Below, piece by piece: positions 46,987 to 55,783 of a stretch of 64,000 nt of DNA. A model generated the notes under the pieces. The model saw only the letters and a list, made by a program, of their open reading frames with translations. It had not been told where the DNA came from and made no database searches. The translations under genes and the position numbers were made by a program. Position 1 is the first letter of the stretch. Each line of letters opens with the position of its first letter. The DNA is from Nocardia sp. CDC159 (lineage in GTDB: Bacteria; Actinomycetota; Actinomycetes; Mycobacteriales; Mycobacteriaceae), in contig NZ_JAMRXH010000023.1 of the NCBI RefSeq assembly GCF_023740735.1, positions 1-64,000 on the forward strand. Direction: 5' to 3'.

Positions 46987-47370
46987 TTACCAAATGACCA
47001 CTCCACCACCGACGCCAAGCGCACGCCCTGCCGCGAGCTGGATAGTTACCAGGTTGGCCGCGACCGCATCGATCACCGTCAAATGTGTCGCATCGGGCCA
47101 CGGCGGGTACGGAAACGGCGCGATCGCACTGAGGTTGTGGCCGAGCCTGGCACATTCACCCGCGAACTCCAGCACCTCATCCGGCTCGACCCACAGATTA
47201 TCCTCCGCCAGGACCGGGAAAAACCGTGCGCCCAGCTCACGGACGGCCGCACTACCCCATACCTCGGTGCGCCAGCTCTCGAACCCGGCAAGGTTCATCC
47301 AATCCTTCGGCGCGTCGAGGAACAACATCTCGCCGTCCCGAAGAGTAAAGACGTGCACGGTCAGACTCAC
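46987..47370 (-). CDS. Hypothetical protein (about 127 aa)
   Basis: I do not recognise this protein. From the GTG at 47370 it reads 127 residues, with acidic, Trp- and Phe-rich segments (MLFLDAPKDWMNLAGFES; FFPVLAEDNLWVEPDEV; CARLGHNLSAIAPFPYPPW) that look like a folded globular domain, perhaps an immunity-type or small regulatory protein. There is no signal peptide or membrane segment. The ribosome-binding site is weak, and frame starts upstream to 47490 are possible. It lies 90 bases before the HNH gene in the same direction. Confidence 0.5.
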   Translation of the reverse strand: MSLTVHVFTLRDGEMLFLDAPKDWMNLAGFESWRTEVWGSAAVRELGARFFPVLAEDNLWVEPDEVLEFAGECARLGHNLSAIAPFPYPPWPDATHLTVIDAVAANLVTIQLAAGRALGVGGGVVIW

Positions 47371-47740
47371 GAGGGCAACTGAATCACACCCGCAGGTGGC
47401 GGCTCTAGTGGCTACTTCCTTCGGCCTGAGCCGCCCTCGAAGATGCACCAGTGCCGACGCGGCGGTGCCGTCGGTTCTGCGCGGCGGCACCGCGACTCGG
47501 TGGCCACGAGTCGACCCGCCAGCTGCCCGTTTCGAGTCGTGCTACCCCTCGCGTGCCCGAACGTTTCCCGTAACTCTGCCGTGGATCACTTGGCCACACC
47601 GGATCAGGACCCGCCCATGCCAACGCGACACGATTCGTCGAGTGCGCACCCTCACGGGTCAGGAACCGCACTATTCGGCGCGACCCCGAGACCACGTATT
47701 CAGCACTGGCACACCGAACAGTGCTCAGGAAAACATCCTG

Positions 47741-47767
47741 CCCCCCGACGCTGGTCAGGGGGTTTTT
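47741..47767 (+). terminator. Rho-independent terminator-like hairpin
   Basis: CCCCCCGAC and GTCAGGGGG pair across a short loop with one bulged A, followed directly by TTTTT on the plus strand. No plus-strand gene ends just before it. It sits 4 bases from the tRNA-Pro remnant and may be the old terminator region of that tRNA locus. Confidence 0.5.
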
Positions 47768-47770
47768 ACT

Positions 47771-47826
47771 GTCGGGCTGACAGGATTTGAACCCGCGACC
47801 CCTTGCCCCCCAGGGAACCCGAAACC
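47771..47826 (-). repeat. tRNA-Pro(GGG) 3'-half remnant, copy B
   Basis: On the minus strand it reads CTGGGGG with half of the anticodon stem, then GTCGCGGGTTCAAATCC (T-arm) and TGTCAGCCCGAC (acceptor end). This is a nearly perfect 3' half of an actinobacterial tRNA-Pro(GGG), without the 5' half. Sequence beyond the anticodon loop (GGAACCCGAAACC) is not tRNA and is shared with copy A at 28381. Same orientation as copy A, 19.4 kb away. Confidence 0.65.
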
Positions 47827-47952
47827 TCGATCTTGCCTCCGCTCAAGTGCGTCACGTCCAGGTCGCAGCACCGCAACTCGGTCTCGACGGCTGACGAGCT
47901 TCATGTAACCGCACCCGTCAGCATCCCCTTGACTTCTATGGGATTTGGTTGG

Positions 47953-48996
47953 TCAGGCAGTCGAGAAGGGGGCGCCGGGCTCGTGCCCGGAGACTCGTCC
48001 ATGGTCCGCGACGTCGGTCTCCGCCTGCCGGATCGTGGCCTGCCAGGAGCCTGCCCATCCGCAGTCGCAGAACGCCCGCGCAATGCGCGAGGTATCGAAA
48101 GCGTCGGCGGCAGGCGCCGGGCCGAGTTGGATCCCAATTCGAAGCGGACGGGATTCGTCGGTGCCATCTCGTTGGTCGATCGGATTGGTGCGGATGTTGC
48201 CAACGAGATTGTCGTCCCTCTGTTTTGGTGTTGGCGGCGTAAGGGTGATGTCAGCTCTGGGCATTCCTCGCGGCGGCGGATTGCCCGATGCTGCCGGACG
48301 GGTCGCCGCTTCACCCGCTGGGCTGCGGGCGACCAGCGTGATCGCGATCGGGTCGGCCGAATCGTCGGCGACATGTTCATCGACGAGTCGATCCCTCACG
48401 TCCTCGGCCTGTCCGCGCGTGGGGTGCACCGATACATGCCGCTCGCCGGAACCCAATCCATCGATGACAAGCACCCACACCTTCGCCGGGTCCAATTGTG
48501 CGGCAACCTCACCGTGCGGATCACAACCGATCCGATCGACCACCCCCGCGAGATCCTTCACCCAACCGCGACGTTTACAGCGCCGAGCGATCTCCAGCTC
48601 GGTCGCGCCGGTGGCGGTGACCAATTCACGCCAGGAGCGTCCACGCACCCAACCCTCGGCGAGCGCATCGTCCATCGCTTCGCTCCAGTAGCGTTTTCCG
48701 TCGGCGCACGCTTGATCGCGCAGACGCTTCTCCCAGTCGTATTGCGGGTTCGCCTCCAGCTCGGATCTCAGAAGATCGGCCGCCCTGCTGTTTCCCTTCT
48801 GCTCCCCCCGCACAGCCTCCGGCAGCAGCATGCCGCAACGGGCAAGAACTGCCGATCGACTGCGCTGTAAGTGCGCCGAAATCTCCGGCACTCCCCAGCC
48901 GGCACGGATCGCCTCGACAAGCCACCGGCACTCGGAAGTCAGCCAGAGCGCTCCTGCCCGCGCCAGCGAATCACCTTGCTCGTGAGTAGTTTCCAT
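47953..48996 (-). CDS. Hypothetical protein with HTH-like N-terminus
   Basis: A 347-residue protein I cannot name. The first 60 residues (LTSECRWLVEAIRAGWGVPEIS, HLQRSRSAVLARC) look like a Myb/SANT or sigma-4-type helix-turn-helix, and about residues 110-150 (GRSWRELVTATGATELEIARRC) look like a second one. The C-terminal half is acidic and low in complexity, with an SFD-type cysteine-rich end (CDCGWAGSW). The start at 48996 (METTHEQGDSLARAG) was preferred to the in-frame 49062. Two DNA-binding-like units suggest regulation or an element-borne function. Confidence 0.6.
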   Translation of the reverse strand: METTHEQGDSLARAGALWLTSECRWLVEAIRAGWGVPEISAHLQRSRSAVLARCGMLLPEAVRGEQKGNSRAADLLRSELEANPQYDWEKRLRDQACADGKRYWSEAMDDALAEGWVRGRSWRELVTATGATELEIARRCKRRGWVKDLAGVVDRIGCDPHGEVAAQLDPAKVWVLVIDGLGSGERHVSVHPTRGQAEDVRDRLVDEHVADDSADPIAITLVARSPAGEAATRPAASGNPPPRGMPRADITLTPPTPKQRDDNLVGNIRTNPIDQRDGTDESRPLRIGIQLGPAPAADAFDTSRIARAFCDCGWAGSWQATIRQAETDVADHGRVSGHEPGAPFSTA

Positions 48997-49733
48997 ATGC
49001 CACCATCCCCGCCTTTCCCGGACCCATCCCCGGCCCGATAACCCCAGTATGGCCAGCACCAACGACAGAAAGCAGTTGTCCAGCAGGATGTTCCGAGTTC
49101 GAACCCCCTGAACCGGAGCCAGCTGTTCCGCCTCGTGATCGCCAACCCGACACCGGCAGGGCTGGCAGGGAGTGTCGACGGCGGAGCCTGGTCTCGGTCC
49201 AATGAGCCGAGATTCGGGCGTCCAAGATCACTCACTGTCGCGGAGTGCGAAAGTTCCTGCCCGTGGACGTTTCCAGCGGCATCGGAGGATTGGGAGGCAA
49301 GGGAGGCATCGCTACGGTTCGATTCGACACGCATGGACAAGCAGGTGCGCCGCCTTCAGGGGTTGTGTCAGCCTTGCCTTTGAGCGTTGAGTTCCGACCG
49401 ATAGCGATCCGGCGCAGTCAAGCCTACTGCGCCGATCCTCGACACCCTACATTTGGCGATCAACTGCGACAACGAGTTTCACTATCGGATCCCGCTGTCC
49501 GCTGACAGCCGCCGCCAGGGCGGTATACGCACGGCGTACCAGCGGTGTCGGATTTCGGCCCCGTTTCCCGCCCCGGCGATCCCAGGCAGCCACAACACCG
49601 AGGCCCAAATTTCTTTGGCATCCGCCACTGATGCAGGGGCTTCACTGGACCTTGGATGGCGTGATCCTCACACCTGAACCACAACTCCGTCAAGAATTTT
49701 CGTCAGACGATAAGACCTTCGAAAGACGATCCC
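48997..49733. other. Gap without recognisable gene
   Basis: About 740 bases with no frame I can support on either strand. It contains a T-loop-like GTTCGAACCCCC near 49099 but no tRNA can be folded around it. The right end should hold the promoter of the P450 pair. Confidence 0.45.
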
Positions 49734-51155
49734 ATGAAAGCACGTTCCACGCGTATTCAATGGCATCACCGTAGTTCTCCAAGCCGCAACCATGCCTCGC
49801 GGGCTACCGTGGACGCGATCCCGACTGCGCCAGGCGAACTTCCGGTGATCGGACATATGACTCAGCTTCGGCGTCTTGGTCCGTTCCTGGCGTCCCTACC
49901 AGCGCACGGTGGCCTGGTGAACATACACATCGGCCCGGTGAAAGCAGTGGTGATATGCGATCCGGATGCCACCGGTCAACTACTGCGCGACGATCGGACG
50001 TTCGACAAAGGGGGACCGCTTTACGATCAAGGCCGTGAGCTTATCGGAAACGGCCTGGGGCTGTGTCCGCACGACAAGCACCGCCGCCTTCGGCGCCTGG
50101 CTCAGCCCACGTTCCACCGAAAGCGTTTGCCCGGCTACGCCGAGGTCAAGATGGCGACTGTCGAGTCCATAATCGGCAACTGGCGGCATCAGCAGATCAT
50201 CGACATCTCCGCAGAGATGCGGACGATGGTGTCCAAGGGGCTGTTCGCAGCCATATTTCCCTCCAGCATAGCCCCCGAAACCCAAAGCCAGATTCTCGCC
50301 GATCTCGACACAGTATTGAGTGGGGTCTTTCGGCGAATGGTGCTGCCGCGAGCACTCAATCGACTGCGGGTCATCGACAACCGGCACGAGACACTGGCCA
50401 ACACTCGTCTGCACGAAACCATCGACACCATTATCAACCATCGCCGCACCGAGGGTATCGATGACGGTGATCTGCTGTCAGCCCTGCTGAATGCCCGCGA
50501 CCTTCAAAGCGCTGAACAACAGCTCTCCGATAGTCAGATCGCAGATACGATCATGGCCTTCTTCATAGGCGGCGTCGACACCACCGCCGCGACTCTGTCG
50601 TGGGCACTGCATATGCTTGCGCAACACCCCGACATCGAACGGCAGGTGCAGGCCGAGGTCGATACCGTCCTTTCCGGACGGCGGGCCACCTTCGAGGACC
50701 TGTCTCGTCTCGAAGTGACCGCCAGGGTCATCAAGGAGACGCTACGCCTGTGGCCGCCGGTTTGGTTGCTGACGCGAGTCGCCACGGCCGACGCACAGCT
50801 CGGTGGCTATGTCATCCCTGCTGGAACCAACGTCATCTACAGTCCTTATGTCCTCCATCACCGTTCTGATTTGTACGAGAACCCGGATCGGTTCGATCCG
50901 AACCGGTGGACGCTCGAATCGGCTGCGTCCCACAACGGTTTCATCCCCTTCGGCGCGGGTGGCCGAAAATGCATCGGCGATTCCCTGGCGATGACCGATG
51001 CTGTGCTCACCTTGGCGACGATCACTGCACGGTGGCGGTTGACACAGAGCCCCCATCACCGGGTCCGGCCGAAATTGGGCACCTTCACCCTTCCGCAGGG
51101 CCTGCACATGCGCCTCATCGACCGGAGTTCCGATCCCGGACCATCAACCGAGTAG
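49734..51155 (+). CDS. Cytochrome P450 (first of pair)
   Basis: A 473-residue soluble P450 monooxygenase. The I-helix has FFIGGVDTTAATLSW (acid-Thr pair), the K-helix ETLRLWPPVWL with ExxR, and the haem loop FGAGGRKCIGD with the thiolate Cys near residue 415. Residues 1-28 are a short polar extension without a membrane anchor; the proline-rich start of the fold is PTAPGELPVIGH. Base composition is lower in GC than the second P450. Its partner starts 27 bases later in the same direction and the two converge on the mevalonate operon. Oxidation of the cluster's terpene is the natural guess. No ferredoxin gene is present. Confidence 0.93.
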   Translation: MKARSTRIQWHHRSSPSRNHASRATVDAIPTAPGELPVIGHMTQLRRLGPFLASLPAHGGLVNIHIGPVKAVVICDPDATGQLLRDDRTFDKGGPLYDQGRELIGNGLGLCPHDKHRRLRRLAQPTFHRKRLPGYAEVKMATVESIIGNWRHQQIIDISAEMRTMVSKGLFAAIFPSSIAPETQSQILADLDTVLSGVFRRMVLPRALNRLRVIDNRHETLANTRLHETIDTIINHRRTEGIDDGDLLSALLNARDLQSAEQQLSDSQIADTIMAFFIGGVDTTAATLSWALHMLAQHPDIERQVQAEVDTVLSGRRATFEDLSRLEVTARVIKETLRLWPPVWLLTRVATADAQLGGYVIPAGTNVIYSPYVLHHRSDLYENPDRFDPNRWTLESAASHNGFIPFGAGGRKCIGDSLAMTDAVLTLATITARWRLTQSPHHRVRPKLGTFTLPQGLHMRLIDRSSDPGPSTE

Positions 51156-51181
51156 GACTTTCACAACGTTCAGGAAGGGCC

Positions 51182-52528
51182 ATGTCCACCATGACCTCGA
51201 TACCCTATGCCCGGGGGCGGTTGCCCGTCGTGGGGCATCTCGCGGCTTTTGCCCGCGCCCCGTTGGGATTCCTGTCGTCGATCCCCGAACAGGGCAACCT
51301 CGTGCGGATCAAGCTGGGGTCGCTCGACGCTGTCGTTGTCTGCGATGCCAACCTCACCCGGAAGTTGCTGCTCGACGATCGGGTATTCGACAAGGGCGGG
51401 CAGATTTTCGATCGTGCCTACGACGCGCTCAGAGATGGTTTGGCCACCTGTCCGCATGCGGTGCACCGGCGCCTGAGGCCGTTGATCCAGCCGACTTTCA
51501 ATCCGGCCAGGATTCCGGCTTACTCCGCCACGATGTCGGAGAAGATCGCCGCGGTAACCGAATCTTGGCGTGACGGCGAGGTTCTCGATGTCACCGCGGA
51601 GATGCTGAAGCTCGCGTCCAGCACGGCAGCAGCGGTCTTCTTCGGCGGTAGTGAGTTGGATGCGACGGATCGCGATCAGGTGATGGCCGACATGGCAACG
51701 CTGTTCAACGGCGTCTTTCGCGTCGCCATGATGCCGCCGTCACTGTACCGTTTGCCGATTCCTGGCAATAACGCTCATCGGGACGCGGTGATGCGATCGC
51801 GTCGGGTCCTCGCTGAAATAATCGCGCGTCACCGCACCAGCGCTTCGGGGCCGGACAGTCTCCTGTCTGCCCTGCTCACCGCGCGGAGCGACGACGGTCG
51901 TCGACTGTCCGATGCCGAGATCTCCGATCAGGTCATCTCGTTCTTCATGGCCGGAACCGACACTACGGCAACAACTCTGGCCTGGGCGTTGTACTTCGTC
52001 GATCGCAACCCAGCGGTCGCGCAGCGGCTACGCGAGGAGGTCGACAATGTGCTCGGCGGGCGCGTCGCGCGCTTCGAGGATTTATCCGACCTGCAGGTGA
52101 CGAAGCAAATAATCACCGAAACCCTGCGGATGCGTTCCCCAGTCTGGATGCTCACCCGGAAGGTGAGCGAGGACACCGAATTGGGCGGATATCGGCTGCC
52201 CGCGGGAACGGTGGTCTTGTACTCCAACTACGTTCTACATCACCGGCGCGATCTTCTTCCCGATCCGGACCGGTTCGACCCCGATCGTTGGGATCCCTAC
52301 AACCCCGACCGTCCCCCTCGGGACGCGATCATCCCCTTCGGTTTCGGGCCCCGCAAATGCATCGGCGACAAATTCGCGATGACCGAGACCACCCTCGCCC
52401 TCGCCACGATCGTCAACCGATGGCAACTGAGTACGCTTTCGGACCGAGAGGTCAAGCCGGTGGTTTCGTCGGTCATCATGCATCCACGCCGGCTGCGGAT
52501 GCGGGCGCGGACCCGCGCCGCGTCTTAG
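51182..52528 (+). CDS. Cytochrome P450 (second of pair)
   Basis: A 448-residue P450, clearly paralogous to the one before it (shared DRVFDKGG/DRTFDKGG and CPHAVHRRLRPLIQPTF-type segments). It has FFMAGTDTTATTLAW, ETLRMRSPVWML and FGFGPRKCIGDKFAM with the haem cysteine. The ATG at 51182 has AGGAAGGG 2-9 bases before it; the longer frame back to 50906 overlaps the first P450. The 3' end overlaps the convergent HMG-CoA reductase gene by 53 bases. Sequence style (ExxR followed by SPVW) recalls bacterial terpenoid-cluster P450s. Confidence 0.93.
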   Translation: MSTMTSIPYARGRLPVVGHLAAFARAPLGFLSSIPEQGNLVRIKLGSLDAVVVCDANLTRKLLLDDRVFDKGGQIFDRAYDALRDGLATCPHAVHRRLRPLIQPTFNPARIPAYSATMSEKIAAVTESWRDGEVLDVTAEMLKLASSTAAAVFFGGSELDATDRDQVMADMATLFNGVFRVAMMPPSLYRLPIPGNNAHRDAVMRSRRVLAEIIARHRTSASGPDSLLSALLTARSDDGRRLSDAEISDQVISFFMAGTDTTATTLAWALYFVDRNPAVAQRLREEVDNVLGGRVARFEDLSDLQVTKQIITETLRMRSPVWMLTRKVSEDTELGGYRLPAGTVVLYSNYVLHHRRDLLPDPDRFDPDRWDPYNPDRPPRDAIIPFGFGPRKCIGDKFAMTETTLALATIVNRWQLSTLSDREVKPVVSSVIMHPRRLRMRARTRAAS

Positions 52529-53585
52529 CGCTTCCCGCGGTTCGCTCGAGGCGCAGATGGGCTCGCATCAGTTCGCCGGGGTTGGTCTGAGCTGCCAGCA
52601 GGGATAGTTCTCCACAGAGGACCGTGGCGGCCGCCAGCACGGCCAGGCGGCGGGCGTTGTCCCCCGGATCGCGCGGCGTGCGGCAGCCGAGCCGGGTGAG
52701 GTTCTGCTCGACGAACGGGAGTCGCTTGCCGTTACCCACCGTTCCGACGATGAGATTGGGGATGGTGCAGGAGAAGTAGAGGTCGCCGTCGCGATCTTCG
52801 GCGCGAGTGATGCCCTGCGAACCCTCGACGATGTTGGCGGCGTCCTGTCCCGTGGCGAGGTAGAACGCGAGCAGCATGTTCGCGTAATGCGCGTTCGCCG
52901 AACGGATACCGCCGGCGAGCAACGTGCCGATGAGATTCTTGCGGGTATTGAGGGTGGCGATGCGGGCGGCAGTACTACGCAGGCGTTGCTCGACCAGGCA
53001 TCGGGGAATGAGAAGTTCGGTGACGACGTTCTTGCCTCGACCCAGTATCCCGTTGACGGCGGTGGCCTTCTTGTCGGTGCAGAAGTTGGCTGATATCGAC
53101 CCGTAGCGCAGTTCCGGTCGGCTACGCAGGATGTGGTCGACGAGCACATCCGCGGCGAGGGTCGTCATATTGTGGCCGGAGGCGTCGCCGGTGGTGAATT
53201 CGAGGCGCAGATACAGCAGGTTGCCGACGATCTGGTGATGCAGACCGATGAGGCGCGCGTGGCGGCTGCTTTCGGCCACCACCGTTTGCAGTCGCGGCAG
53301 CTGGTCCCTCAGTTGGGTGGCCGCGGCGTATGCGGTTGCGGCGTCGTCTGCTTCGAGCAGGATCGAGCGCGTCATGCGATCGTCGACCACGGTTGCGATG
53401 ATGCCGCGCTCGGTGTTCATGGTGATACGCGCCCCGCGAGCGACCGAGGCCCACAGCGGTGATTCGTATGTGGCCAGTGGAACTTCGGTCACGGTGGTGC
53501 CGATATCGTCGCTGACTCTAAGGGGGCCTACCCATTTCATCGGGATCGCGGCGGACGTCGACTGGTGTGTGATGGGATGAGACAT
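52476..53585 (-). CDS. mvaA: HMG-CoA reductase
   Basis: A 369-residue class I-like enzyme reducing HMG-CoA to mevalonate with NADPH. Visible signatures are the substrate-binding TTGDASGHNM (usual DAMGxN), the lysine motif DKKATAVNGILGRGKNVV, GSQGITRAEDRDGDLYFSC, and VGNGKRLPFVEQN replacing the common GGGT segment. It is the last gene of the minus-strand operon mvaD-PMK-fni-mvaA and starts 9 bases after fni, behind GAAAGGCTGCG. Actinobacteria mostly use the MEP pathway, so a separate mevalonate set is a mark of dedicated terpenoid clusters. Confidence 0.95.
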   Translation of the reverse strand: MSHPITHQSTSAAIPMKWVGPLRVSDDIGTTVTEVPLATYESPLWASVARGARITMNTERGIIATVVDDRMTRSILLEADDAATAYAAATQLRDQLPRLQTVVAESSRHARLIGLHHQIVGNLLYLRLEFTTGDASGHNMTTLAADVLVDHILRSRPELRYGSISANFCTDKKATAVNGILGRGKNVVTELLIPRCLVEQRLRSTAARIATLNTRKNLIGTLLAGGIRSANAHYANMLLAFYLATGQDAANIVEGSQGITRAEDRDGDLYFSCTIPNLIVGTVGNGKRLPFVEQNLTRLGCRTPRDPGDNARRLAVLAAATVLCGELSLLAAQTNPGELMRAHLRLERTAGSAKTRRGSAPASAAGVDA

Positions 53586-53594
53586 CGCAGCCTT

Positions 53595-54692
53595 TCACTG
53601 GTGGGAGTTCGCGGGGAGGGCCGCGGAGCGGTCCGTCCGCGCCGCATAGGCGCCGACGTCGATGCCGCGAAGTCGGCAGAAGTCCGCCAGCTCACCGGTG
53701 ATCACGAGATCACAACCGGTCATGGCGGCCGGGTCGGGCGCACCGAGAATCGTCATGATCTGCCGGAGCTGCTCGAGCCATCTCTCGATCCGGTCGATGA
53801 GCGCGGCCACGCCGCACTCGACCAGGGCGTGCAGGAAGCACCCGGCCACGCCCGCCGCCCGGCCGCCGAGGGCCAGAACGCGCGCGACGTCCAGAGGGCT
53901 GCGGATACCGCCCGAACCGAGCAACTCGATGCCCTCGATCGGAGCCGCGTCCAACAGGCAGGCCGCCGTGGACTGGCCCCACCACGTGAGATAGGAGTAG
54001 TCCACGTCGGCGCTTTCGCGACGACGGTTCTCGATACGAGCGAAATTCGTTCCGCCGCAACCGGACACATCGACCACCGCCACCCCACAGTCACGCAACT
54101 GCCGCACCGTACGACGGCTGAGCCCGAAACCGACTTCCTTGACGACAACCGGGACGGGAACGCTGGCAGCGATATCTTCGATGCTGCGAGGCCAGTGCGA
54201 GAACTCGCGATCCCCCTCCGGCATGACAATCTCTTGCACCGCGTTGAGATGGATCTGCAACGCATCGGCGCAGAGGAGATCGACCGCTCGGCACGCCTGT
54301 TCGGGTGAGGCATTGGCATTGACATTCGCGAACACGATGCCGTCCGGATTCTCGCGGCGCAGCACTCGGAAGGTGTCGGCCACCCGAGGGTTCTTCAAAA
54401 AGGCGCTCATCGACCCGGAAGCGATCGGCACTCCGGTTTCGCGCGCCGCGACCGCCAGGTCGCGATTTATTCGGCCGGTCCAATCGCTGCCCCCGGTCAT
54501 TGCGTTGATGAAGACCGGTGCGCTCCAGGTCATCCCGGCAATCTCGGTGGCCAGCGAGACGTCATGGACGTCGATCCCGGCGAGGGCATGGTGCATGAAG
54601 GAGATCGAGTCGAAGTCGTTGTACCGTACTCCTTCTCGATGTTGTTCTGCCGCATACCGAACGTGATCGTCCTTTCGGTCGGCGATGCTCAT
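53595..54692 (-). CDS. fni: Isopentenyl-diphosphate isomerase, type 2 (FMN)
   Basis: A 365-residue FMN/NADPH-dependent enzyme interconverting IPP and DMAPP. Signatures: ADRKDDHVRYA at the N-terminus, INAMTGGSDWTGRIN, ALQIHLNAVQEIVMPEGDR, PVVVKEVGFGLS, VDVSGCGGTNFARIENRR and GSGGIRSPLD. The ATG at 54692 overlaps the stop of the phosphomevalonate kinase gene and has GAGGAG upstream. Type 2 isomerase is the form usually found in actinobacterial mevalonate clusters. Confidence 0.96.
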   Translation of the reverse strand: MSIADRKDDHVRYAAEQHREGVRYNDFDSISFMHHALAGIDVHDVSLATEIAGMTWSAPVFINAMTGGSDWTGRINRDLAVAARETGVPIASGSMSAFLKNPRVADTFRVLRRENPDGIVFANVNANASPEQACRAVDLLCADALQIHLNAVQEIVMPEGDREFSHWPRSIEDIAASVPVPVVVKEVGFGLSRRTVRQLRDCGVAVVDVSGCGGTNFARIENRRRESADVDYSYLTWWGQSTAACLLDAAPIEGIELLGSGGIRSPLDVARVLALGGRAAGVAGCFLHALVECGVAALIDRIERWLEQLRQIMTILGAPDPAAMTGCDLVITGELADFCRLRGIDVGAYAARTDRSAALPANSHQ

Positions 54693-55783
54693 TCCGTCTC
54701 CTCGACTGGTTGTACTACTCGCAAGGGAAGCGGCCGGATCCCTGCCTCGGCCCAGCGTTCGTACACTTCGGCGACACGATGGGCGGCCTCGATCGGCAGA
54801 ATGGCGATGCCACAGTCGCCGCCGCCCGCTCCCGAGGGTTTGCTCGCGGCCCCGACGGCTTCGGCGCTCGTGCAGAGGGCGACGAGGCCGGGGGTCATGA
54901 TTCCCGCCCCCGTGGCGGCATCGAGCTCGGCGAGCAGGCCACGGGCGCACCGTATTTCGTCCTGTACCCAGGACGGATCGTCGGCTTCAAGCGCGCAGAC
55001 AAGGGCTTCGACACAGCGCGTGCTTTCGGTCAGGAACCGACTATGAGCCTGCGTGCTGGTCCGCTGCTGTGCTGCGATCAGTCCGGTCGTCGATGCGGGC
55101 TGTCCGGTCCATCCCACCAGCAGCCGCAGCTTGGTGGGCGGTCGTAACGGCTGCACCTCGAAGCCGGGCCATTCGCGATGCAGTGCGCTGTCCACGCCAT
55201 GCTCGCGGACCAACTCGTGCACCCGGTACCGGTCCGGCGCGCGGTAGGCGAGCCATCCGCCCCACACCCCGGCCGCGAGGTCTGCCCCCGAGGTCTGCGG
55301 GCTGACGGTCGCCGTCGCGAGCAGTGCGAGGCGATAGCGCAGTGACGCGCTGGGCTCGAGCCGGTAGAACCGGATCAGGGCCGATACGGTCGCGACCGTG
55401 ACCGCGGCGCTCGACCCGAGCCCGAGTTTGTGCCCATCGCGGTCGGTCAGATCGCTGGTGATCGTGAGTCGCAGCGGACTCGGCCGCAGCCCGCGCTCGG
55501 TGATCAGCGTCTCGACGACGGACAGGGCGGCGGATACGAATCGAAATTCCGCCAGCACGCGTTCGGGACATTCCTCGGCGACCAAGCGTCCGCCCTCTCG
55601 GTGCAGACGCAGGGTTATGCCGCCCAGCGCATCGGAACGCAGCGTGGTCCAGGTCTCGCCCGCCCGGCTCAGCCGGACGGTCACATACCGATCGACGGCC
55701 ATGACCACCGCGGGACGACCTGGTTCCAGCACGGCGTATTCGCCTGCGAGGAAAAGCTTTCCGGGAGCGCGTGCGACGATCAT
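54689..55783 (-). CDS. mvaK2: Phosphomevalonate kinase
   Basis: A 364-residue GHMP kinase that makes mevalonate diphosphate. N-terminal VARAPGKLFLAGEYAVLEPG, the ATP loop LGLGSSAAVTVAT (about residues 135-147) and C-terminal PSGAGGGDCGIAIL are the three GHMP motifs; AGEYAVLEPG is typical of bacterial phosphomevalonate kinases. The ATG overlaps the mvaD stop and the stop overlaps the fni start, so the three are translationally coupled. Confidence 0.94.
   Translation of the reverse strand: MIVARAPGKLFLAGEYAVLEPGRPAVVMAVDRYVTVRLSRAGETWTTLRSDALGGITLRLHREGGRLVAEECPERVLAEFRFVSAALSVVETLITERGLRPSPLRLTITSDLTDRDGHKLGLGSSAAVTVATVSALIRFYRLEPSASLRYRLALLATATVSPQTSGADLAAGVWGGWLAYRAPDRYRVHELVREHGVDSALHREWPGFEVQPLRPPTKLRLLVGWTGQPASTTGLIAAQQRTSTQAHSRFLTESTRCVEALVCALEADDPSWVQDEIRCARGLLAELDAATGAGIMTPGLVALCTSAEAVGAASKPSGAGGGDCGIAILPIEAAHRVAEVYERWAEAGIRPLPLRVVQPVEETE

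Larger units (their letters stand above)
47371..47952. other. Gap with terminator and tRNA remnant
   Basis: No convincing gene is seen in these 580 bases. The right part carries a plus-strand terminator and the second tRNA-Pro remnant, listed separately. The left part is likely upstream sequence of the hypothetical gene. Confidence 0.5.

Noticed and set aside
47771..47826. A working tRNA-Pro gene
   Set aside because: Only the 3' half is present; no D-arm or 5' acceptor strand can be found upstream.
28381..47826. A complete integrative element between the two tRNA remnants
   Set aside because: No integrase, excisionase, transfer or replication gene is visible, so only attachment-site remnants can be claimed.
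49085..49115. T-loop-like GTTCGAACCCCC suggesting another tRNA
   Set aside because: No acceptor or anticodon stem can be folded around it on either strand.
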